Below, piece by piece: positions 29,746 through 34,668 of a stretch of DNA of 34,668 nucleotides (position 1 is the stretch's first letter; every line of letters begins with the position of its first letter). The position numbers were made by a program, and so were the translations under genes. The notes under the pieces are model-generated. The model saw nothing but the letters and a program-made list of their open reading frames with translations. It made no database searches and had not been told where the DNA came from. The stretch is from the NCBI GenBank assembly GCA_900547285.1, contig URGF01000003.1, positions 1 through 34,668 on the forward strand, written 5' to 3'. This DNA is from an uncultured Collinsella sp. Lineage in GTDB: Bacteria > Actinomycetota > Coriobacteriia > Coriobacteriales > Coriobacteriaceae.

Positions 29746-30798
29746 TTAGTGCCTCATAAAGTGGTACTCGATCACATTGCTGTAGGGGTGACCCGGGCCC
29801 ACAATGCCCTGCGGGAACAGCGGCTGGTGCGGCGTGTCGGGGTACATCTCTGCCTCGAGGGCAAAGCCGGCGCCCCAGCCATAGTTAGCATCGTCCTTGG
29901 CGTGCTCGTCGCCCAGCCAGTTGCCGGTGTAGAGCTGCACGCCCGGGGCGGTGGTGTAGTAGTCCAGCTCACGACCGGTCCACATCTCCTCGACGTGCAT
30001 CGCGCAGCGCAGATTACGGCTGTACTGATAGCCATCGATACACAGGCAGTGGTCGTAGCCACGGGCTTGCTTAATCTGCGGGTCGTCGGCTTCCATGCCG
30101 GGAGCGACGGGGCGCAGCTCACGGAAGTCAAACGGCGTGCCCTCGACCGGAGCGATCTCGCCGGTGGGGATGTTCTGGTCGTTGATGGGTAGGTAGTGGG
30201 CAGCGTTGGCAACAAAGAAGTGCTCACAGTCCATGCCGGCGTTATGGCCGGCAAGGTTAAAGTACGTGTGGTTGGTCATGGACACGTACGTGGCGCGGTC
30301 GCTCTCGCAGCCATATTCGATGCGGAAGACGCCGGTGCGCGTCACGGTAAACACGGCCGTAAAGGTGCGGTTGCCGGGCAGGCCCAGCTCGCCATCCTCA
30401 AGCGAGGCGGTCATGCGAACGGCGTTGCGAGTCTCGTCGAGTTCAACGTCCCACACGCGCTTGTGCAGGCCGTGCTCAAGGTCGCTGTGCAGGTTGTTGG
30501 CGCCTTCGTTGGCCGGCATATGCCAGTCCGTGCCGGCGATGGTGATCGTTGCACCCGCAGTGCGGTTGGCCACGGGGCCGATGGTTGCGCCAAAGCAGGC
30601 GGGGTTGTCAAAGTAATCCTCGAGCTTATCGAAGCCCAGCACCACATCTCGCACGTTGCCGGGAATGTCGGGCACATCGATGCCCAGCACGGTGGCGCCA
30701 TAGTCCATAATGCGAACGCAGATCTCGGGCCCGTTGAGGGTGTAGCGATGAACGGGGGTACCGCACGGCGCGGTGCCGAAAAGCTCGGAAGTGATCAT
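29746..30798 (-). CDS. galM: Galactose mutarotase (aldose 1-epimerase)
   Basis: This 350-residue cytoplasmic enzyme interconverts alpha and beta anomers of galactose/glucose. Typical elements are GATIGPVANRTAGA, the catalytic-histidine segment VSMTNHTYFNLAGH, PVEGTPFDFRELRPV, and the catalytic glutamate in GFALEAEMYPD, with TPHQPLFPQGIV near the end. The frame is open upstream to 30891, but the ATG at 30798 has TTAGGAACC upstream and begins the domain. It lies downstream of the galactitol-family PTS genes on the same strand but behind their terminator, so it has its own promoter. Confidence 0.95.
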   Translation of the reverse strand: MITSELFGTAPCGTPVHRYTLNGPEICVRIMDYGATVLGIDVPDIPGNVRDVVLGFDKLEDYFDNPACFGATIGPVANRTAGATITIAGTDWHMPANEGANNLHSDLEHGLHKRVWDVELDETRNAVRMTASLEDGELGLPGNRTFTAVFTVTRTGVFRIEYGCESDRATYVSMTNHTYFNLAGHNAGMDCEHFFVANAAHYLPINDQNIPTGEIAPVEGTPFDFRELRPVAPGMEADDPQIKQARGYDHCLCIDGYQYSRNLRCAMHVEEMWTGRELDYYTTAPGVQLYTGNWLGDEHAKDDANYGWGAGFALEAEMYPDTPHQPLFPQGIVGPGHPYSNVIEYHFMRH

Positions 30799-30918
30799 TT
30801 GGTTCCTAACATCGAGGTATTCCGACAAACTGTAGCGCGAACAGGCGAGATTATCACTACACCCCACTAAAGCTGGGGGTATTTTTCTCAAAAAAGTGAT
30901 GATTGACTTACTGTGACG

Positions 30919-30952
30919 AAAAAAAGAAACCCGCCGGGATGCGACGGGTTTC
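30919..30952 (-). terminator. Terminator of the galactitol-family PTS operon
   Basis: On the minus strand GAAACCCGTCG, CATCC, CGGCGGGTTTC (one G-U pair) is followed by seven T's. Confidence 0.92.
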
Positions 30953-30978
30953 TTCCACAGGGGATATGTGGCAATGAG

Positions 30979-32502
30979 TTAGGCGTTTGCCTTTGCGGAC
31001 TCGGCTTCCTTGGCAGCCTTGAGGTCCTCCTCGGTAAACTTGCCGGTGGTGAGCGGCGAGAGGGTGCACTTGTCCTGCTTCGCGTACTCGATGTTACGAG
31101 CGATCATCTGCTTGCGATACCAAGCGAAGAGCGCGACGTACACGACGATGGCAACGACAGTGGCGATGATCATGGTCACATCGCCCGTGGTCGCCTTGCC
31201 CACGAAGAAGGCCAGGAACTTCTCGACAGGTCCTTCCATGGTGGTCTGAGAAATCAGGCCGGTAACGCCATCGGGGAAAGCGCCGACAGTCTTAGCGGTA
31301 AAGGTAACGAAATCGGCGACGAGGGTGCCAGCGCCCAGGAAGACGGGCAGCAGGACAGCGCCAATGACGACCATGCGAATCACGCGGCCGCGGGTGACAA
31401 CGAGCAGTGCCGGCGTCAGGCCCATGGCGATGATGCCACCGAGCGGCAGCAGGCCGTTCCAAGTGCCAGTCGGGGAGAAGGGGAAGGGAACGTTGGCGAG
31501 CAGCAGTGCCTCACCCAGCATGACGGGGGCAAGGATGTTTGCAGCAGCCCAGATCTCGGCGCGGCCGGCGATGAAGGGCCAGTCGAGGCCGACGTTGAGG
31601 GTACGGCCCTGGAGCCACTTGCTGTTGTTGGCAAAGTCGGAGATGCCCTGAGACAGCGGCTCGACGGCTGCGATGAACCAAGAACCGATCATGGAGAACA
31701 GCTCAAGGCAGGTTGCGGCGGTAAAGGCGAGCGTGCAGATCTGCTGCGGGGTCTGGTGCGAAAGAAGGCCGACGAAGACGCCCAGGTAGATACCAATAGC
31801 AAACTTGGAGCCCCAGAAGCCGATCATGTTGTTGAGCTTGGCAGCGTCGAAGTCGTACTTATCGAGGAAGGGGAGCACCTTGTCGATGATCTTGTTGAGC
31901 AGCATGGCCAGCGGGTTCATCATGTAGTTCATGTGAGTCGTGGTCATGGGGTTCTCCTCGGGAGCACCCAAAAGATCGTTGAACGTGGGCTTCATAAGGT
32001 CGGAGTTCATGATCTTCATAACGCCGATGAAGACGACGAGCAGCGTGGCGACGACGATGTTGGCGCCAAAGTAGATGCAGGCAAGGCCGACAAAGGCGAG
32101 GTGCCAAACGTCAAAGATGTCGACGTCGATGGTGTTGGTCTTGGCGAGCACGATCATCACGATGTTGACGATGACGAGGACCATCAAGAAGTACAGCGTG
32201 TAGGGAGAACCCCAGGTGATGGTGGCCAGCGGTGCCCAACCCACGTCGGTAACGGTGAGCTGAAGGCCGGTGGACTCAACGAACGTCGTCATGGCGCTCG
32301 AGAAAGCCGTCGTCAGAATGTTGATGATGGCGCCGATGCCGGTAATGGCGATGCCGAGCTTAAGACCGCCCTCGAGGGCCTTGGTAAACTTAACTTTGAA
32401 GAGAAGGGCAATAACCGTCAAAACGATGGTCATCATAGGGGCTGCGCCAAGGTCGATCAGCGGCTGAAAGACGGCATTAGCAAACCCGATTACTGCGTCC
32501 AT
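30979..32502 (-). CDS. PTS galactitol-family EIIC
   Basis: This 507-residue integral membrane permease of the GatC/SgcC type has about 10-12 hydrophobic helices, starting with PMMTIVLTVIALLFKVKF. GGLKLGIAITGIGAIINIL, ANILAPVMLGEALLLANV and LPLGGIIAMGLTPALLVVTRG are typical. The C-terminus is a charged cytoplasmic tail. It transports and, with IIB and IIA, phosphorylates a pentose, hexitol or galactose-like sugar; the neighbouring galM suggests a galactose-related substrate, but this is not proven. GAGGGAG precedes the ATG. A hairpin with T-tract separates it from the IIB gene. Confidence 0.92.
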   Translation of the reverse strand: MDAVIGFANAVFQPLIDLGAAPMMTIVLTVIALLFKVKFTKALEGGLKLGIAITGIGAIINILTTAFSSAMTTFVESTGLQLTVTDVGWAPLATITWGSPYTLYFLMVLVIVNIVMIVLAKTNTIDVDIFDVWHLAFVGLACIYFGANIVVATLLVVFIGVMKIMNSDLMKPTFNDLLGAPEENPMTTTHMNYMMNPLAMLLNKIIDKVLPFLDKYDFDAAKLNNMIGFWGSKFAIGIYLGVFVGLLSHQTPQQICTLAFTAATCLELFSMIGSWFIAAVEPLSQGISDFANNSKWLQGRTLNVGLDWPFIAGRAEIWAAANILAPVMLGEALLLANVPFPFSPTGTWNGLLPLGGIIAMGLTPALLVVTRGRVIRMVVIGAVLLPVFLGAGTLVADFVTFTAKTVGAFPDGVTGLISQTTMEGPVEKFLAFFVGKATTGDVTMIIATVVAIVVYVALFAWYRKQMIARNIEYAKQDKCTLSPLTTGKFTEEDLKAAKEAESAKANA

Positions 32503-32550
32503 GTCTCCCTCTTTCCTAAAAGAGTGTTTCCTTTTCCGTATGTTGCCTTA

Positions 32551-32587
32551 AAAAAGGAAGATGCCGTTCCCGGTCGTCATCTTCCTT
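32551..32587 (-). terminator. Terminator-like hairpin inside the PTS operon
   Basis: Between IIB and IIC, AAGGAAGATG and CATCTTCCTT form a 10-bp stem with a 14-nt loop, followed on the minus strand by a run of T's. It would let part of the transcripts stop after IIA-IIB. Confidence 0.65.
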
Positions 32588-32623
32588 AAAGCCAAAGATT
32601 GTGCAGAGCGAAGCTGCAAATGA

Positions 32624-32929
32624 TTAGTTGAGACCCTTTTCCTTGATAATGGCCTCAATCTTGTCGTAAACCGGCTTAGCCATAGCAGGCATGCGATAGA
32701 GAATCGGGCCGGCGTCGACGATCGGAGTCTTTACCTCAAAGCCAAAATCGGTCTTGGCGATCTGGGCGAAGATGTCGTACTGAGAGAGCATCTCCTCGTT
32801 AACGTCCTTGATCATCACGGCGTCGCAGTGCAGGTTGTAGCCGCGATTCTTGAACTCGGACTCGATGGCGTCCTTGATCTGATGGCTGGAGTTAACACCG
32901 GCGCCACAAGCTGCGAGAACCTTAATCAT
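32624..32929 (-). CDS. PTS galactitol-family EIIB
   Basis: This 101-residue cytoplasmic protein is phosphorylated on Cys8 in the loop LAACGAGVNSSHQI. The sequence order (P-loop-like phosphate loop, then MIKDVNEE, then a helical end) is that of GatB/SgcB-type IIB domains, and the length is normal. AAAGGAATTC precedes the ATG. It lies between the IIA and IIC genes of the same operon. Confidence 0.92.
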   Translation of the reverse strand: MIKVLAACGAGVNSSHQIKDAIESEFKNRGYNLHCDAVMIKDVNEEMLSQYDIFAQIAKTDFGFEVKTPIVDAGPILYRMPAMAKPVYDKIEAIIKEKGLN

Positions 32930-32982
32930 GATGAATTCCTTTCTCTATGCGGGTTATTCCGCGGATTCCTAAGGGTGGTTGG

Positions 32983-33474
32983 CTAGTCGGCAGGAAAGTT
33001 GTCGACCAAGAACTGGTAGATGGCCTTGGCGTCGGTCATGGAGAACAGCTCCTTGACGCGATCGGTGCCAAGAGCGTTAACGAAGTCCATGATCTTGGCG
33101 AGGATGCCCACCTGGGCCTCCTTGTCGTCGTTGAGAATCATGAACAGGAACGAGACGGGGAAGGTCTGCGAGGGGTCGATCATGGAGTGCCACTCGACGG
33201 GGGTCGTCAGCTTGACGGGGACGATGCGGCGGGTGTGAACGAATTCGACCTCGGTGTGGGGAACGGCAAAGCTGGGCAACTCGGGGTCGACGACAGACAT
33301 ATCCATGCCGGTGGGGTAGCCCTTTTCGCGCTCGATGATGTTCTCGAGAAACGCGGGCGCCACATAGTTTTTGAGTGACAGCTTATTGGCGATCTCGGTA
33401 AAGACCTCTTCTTGCGTGGTGCGGTCGCAAACAAACACGGTGTCTTCGAAGAACAGATTGCTCTCTGCGGACAT
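32983..33474 (-). CDS. PTS EIIA, fructose/mannitol/galactitol type
   Basis: This 163-residue EIIA-2 domain protein has LENIIEREKGYPTGM near residue 43 and the active-site histidine His73 in SFAVPHTEVEF. It passes phosphate from HPr to Cys8 of the IIB. The frame is open to a TTG at 33591, but a good promoter (33541-33569) lies inside that extension, so translation must begin downstream. The ATG at 33474 has GGAAGAAG upstream; the ATG at 33510 is an alternative. First gene of the operon, divergent from the DeoR-type regulator. Confidence 0.88.
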   Translation of the reverse strand: MSAESNLFFEDTVFVCDRTTQEEVFTEIANKLSLKNYVAPAFLENIIEREKGYPTGMDMSVVDPELPSFAVPHTEVEFVHTRRIVPVKLTTPVEWHSMIDPSQTFPVSFLFMILNDDKEAQVGILAKIMDFVNALGTDRVKELFSMTDAKAIYQFLVDNFPAD

Positions 33475-33503
33475 GTCTGCAACTTCTTCCGTTCCATGCA
33501 GAT

Positions 33504-33515
33504 CGAACATGTTCG
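33504..33515. promoter_or_regulatory. Palindrome CGAACATGTTCG in the EIIA leader
   Basis: A perfect 12-bp palindrome about 20 bp after the predicted start of transcription of the PTS operon. CGAACA and TGTTCG are also found around the -10 of the deoR-type gene (33766-33790). Confidence 0.5.
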
Positions 33516-33540
33516 AATCTGTTTGTTTAAGTTCTCTGTT

Positions 33541-33569
33541 ATTTAAGTCTAAGAGAATTAGTGTGTCAA
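33541..33569 (-). promoter_or_regulatory. Promoter of the galactitol-family PTS operon
   Basis: On the minus strand a perfect TTGACA (33569-33564), a 17-bp spacer and TTAAAT (33546-33541). Transcription would start near 33534. Confidence 0.7.
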
Positions 33570-33719
33570 TCTGTTTTCTATTGTTCGGCAAAGTTCAATT
33601 TGCTTTATTGAGGCAACATTGGATTGAAATGATTTTAAAATCGCAGCTTTTTGCCTATGTATAGCTGAAGTTGATGTGTCGGATACATTCGATATTCAAC
33701 GTTTGGCGTTTACTATCCT

Positions 33720-33750
33720 ACCGTTCACCGGGAAAAACCGACCGTTTAGG
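33720..33750. promoter_or_regulatory. Candidate operator C (ACCGTTCACC direct repeat)
   Basis: ACCGTTCACC (33720-33729) and the diverged ACCGTTTAGG (33741-33750) are direct repeats with a 21-bp period. The first is the reverse complement of the word found at 15272 and 15490. Confidence 0.55.
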
Positions 33751-33765
33751 GTGAGTGAGCATAAA

Positions 33766-33790
33766 TGTTCGATTACTATAAATGCGAACA
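33766..33790 (+). promoter_or_regulatory. -10 box of the deoR-type gene between TGTTCG/CGAACA half-sites
   Basis: TATAAA (33777-33782) lies between TGTTCG (33766-33771) and CGAACA (33785-33790). Such half-sites are typical of DeoR-family operators (for example GlpR) and suggest autoregulation. Confidence 0.5.
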
Positions 33791-33811
33791 AAACCACTCA
33801 AAGGAGTAAAA

Positions 33812-34576
33812 ATGATTAAGGCGGAGCGTCAGGATAAGGTTCGTCAGCTGCTCGAGGAACAGGGGACGGTCTCGGTAAAAGAGATTTCTGATGCGTTAGG
33901 TGTCTCGGACATGACGATCCGCCGCGACCTTGAGGAACTTGCGAGCCTAGGCGAGATCGAGCGCGTGCACGGCGGAGCCCGCAGTGCACAGGGCCGTCCC
34001 CACGCTATGCTGCGCCATGAGTATTCGCACAGCGAAAAGCGCACTAAGCATGCCGAGGAAAAGCTGCAGATCGCGCGCCGCGCTGTGGAGCTTATCGAGG
34101 AAGGCTCGACCATCTTCTTGGGTACGGGCACCACGGTTGAGCAGATGGCCTCGATGCTGCCGGCGTTTCGCCTGCGCATTGTGACCAATTCGCTTTCGGT
34201 GTTTAACTTGCTCGAGGCGCGCGAAGACTGCGACCTGTGCCTCGTGGGCGGCATGTATCGCCGCCGCACCGCCGCCTTTGTGGGGCCCATGGCCGAGGAT
34301 ACCCTGCGCGCGCTGGGAATCGACGCAGCCTATATCGGCGCCAACGGCATTTTGAACGGCGACGTGTCCACGTCTAACATGGAAGAGGGCCGCATCCAGC
34401 AGCTCGCCTTTAGCAAGGCCGACTCGCGCTATCTGATCGCCGACTCCAGCAAGATCGGCAAGCGCGACTTCTACACCTTCTGCCGCCTGGACAATTTGGA
34501 CGCTGTGGTGTGTGAACCGGGTATTGCTGATGGAGATCGAGCCGCCATCGAGGAGCACACGCAGGTCATCTGCTAG
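33812..34576 (+). CDS. DeoR family sugar regulator
   Basis: This 254-residue regulator has an N-terminal HTH (VSVKEISDALGVSDMTIRRD, residues about 18-37, followed by the GEIERVHGGA wing) and a C-terminal DeoR phosphosugar-sensing domain (FLGTGTTVEQMASML, DAAYIGANGI and IADSSKIGKRDFY). It probably represses the divergent PTS operon and itself until a phosphorylated sugar binds. The ATG at 33812 fits the AAGGAG site at 33801. A candidate operator for a wider regulon lies upstream. Confidence 0.93.
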   Translation: MIKAERQDKVRQLLEEQGTVSVKEISDALGVSDMTIRRDLEELASLGEIERVHGGARSAQGRPHAMLRHEYSHSEKRTKHAEEKLQIARRAVELIEEGSTIFLGTGTTVEQMASMLPAFRLRIVTNSLSVFNLLEAREDCDLCLVGGMYRRRTAAFVGPMAEDTLRALGIDAAYIGANGILNGDVSTSNMEEGRIQQLAFSKADSRYLIADSSKIGKRDFYTFCRLDNLDAVVCEPGIADGDRAAIEEHTQVIC

Positions 34577-34617
34577 CGAGCGCTGTGGGAGATCGGGTCA
34601 AGTATTCAGCTTGCGGG

Positions 34618-34668
34618 CTAGACCAGGCGGGCGTAGTCATGTGACTGATGAAAGACGTGGTCGATATA
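34618..34668 (-). CDS. Possible 3' end of a gene running in from the right
   Basis: On the minus strand the last 51 bases read YIDHVFHQSHDYARLV and a TAG stop. The fragment is too short to identify or to be sure it is coding. Confidence 0.25.
   Translation of the reverse strand, partial: YIDHVFHQSHDYARLV

Noticed and set aside
30913..32589. 558-residue open frame on the + strand
   Set aside because: It is antisense to the galactitol-family EIIC and to its terminator; highly charged, no recognisable fold.

Overview
The window is high-GC bacterial chromosome that reads as a member of the Coriobacteriia (Actinomycetota), most like Collinsella. This placement is my inference from gene content, codon use and remembered family resemblance; no search was run. 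There is no rRNA and no CRISPR array. I see one tRNA gene, about 30 intact protein genes, three broken genes, and an unusual density of repeats and candidate operators.

Region 1 (1-7.5 kb, + strand) holds housekeeping genes: thymidylate kinase, DNA polymerase III delta' and a RicT/PSP1 protein with a very long basic tail, followed by a ComF-like phosphoribosyltransferase and a lineage-type hypothetical protein with a nuclease-like C-terminus. A 227-bp inverted-repeat element resembling a MITE comes next, then a solute-binding lipoprotein with a long, structured leader.

Region 2 (7.7-14.1 kb, + strand) holds a long-form ribosome hibernation factor, a DegV protein, a beta-hydroxyacid dehydrogenase with a His/Cys-rich tail, a small membrane protein, a HEAT-like protein, an isocitrate dehydrogenase with NAD-type residues, and a membrane-anchored SurA-like protein. 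Each transcription unit ends in a recognisable hairpin.

Region 3 (14.1-25.9 kb) begins with an HTH/DUF2975 pair on the minus strand, in which the DUF2975 gene carries an in-frame TGA. A roughly 650-bp operator-rich intergenic region follows. A hexosamine catabolic block comes next: mannose-family PTS genes (IIA, YajC, IIB, IIC, IID), a GntR/HutC regulator, an AgaS-type SIS isomerase/deaminase, a NagA-type deacetylase, a LacX-like epimerase, a LacC-like kinase and a YhcH-family protein. Together these fit uptake of an N-acetylhexosamine as its 6-phosphate, deacetylation, deamination/isomerisation to a ketose-6-phosphate, and a second phosphorylation. That is the GalNAc/tagatose route known in enterobacteria and streptococci, but no aldolase gene is in the window. 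A flavodoxin gene on the minus strand and a leftover 3' end of a second nagA copy interrupt the block.

Region 4 (25.9-29.7 kb) is accessory DNA next to a tRNA-Thr(CGT) gene: a decayed secreted-protein gene, an unrecognised small gene, an orphan PTS IIB-like protein whose phosphorylatable His is Tyr, and a DUF4143-type ATPase enclosed by 36/37-bp direct repeats and preceded by three copies of a 12-bp motif spaced exactly 23 bp apart.

Region 5 (29.7-34.7 kb) is a second sugar locus: galactose mutarotase and a galactitol-family PTS (IIA, IIB, IIC) on the minus strand, divergent from a DeoR-family regulator. A motif upstream of the regulator (ACCGTTCACC) also occurs twice in the operator-rich region of the hexosamine block 18 kb away, which suggests that the two sugar systems share a regulator.
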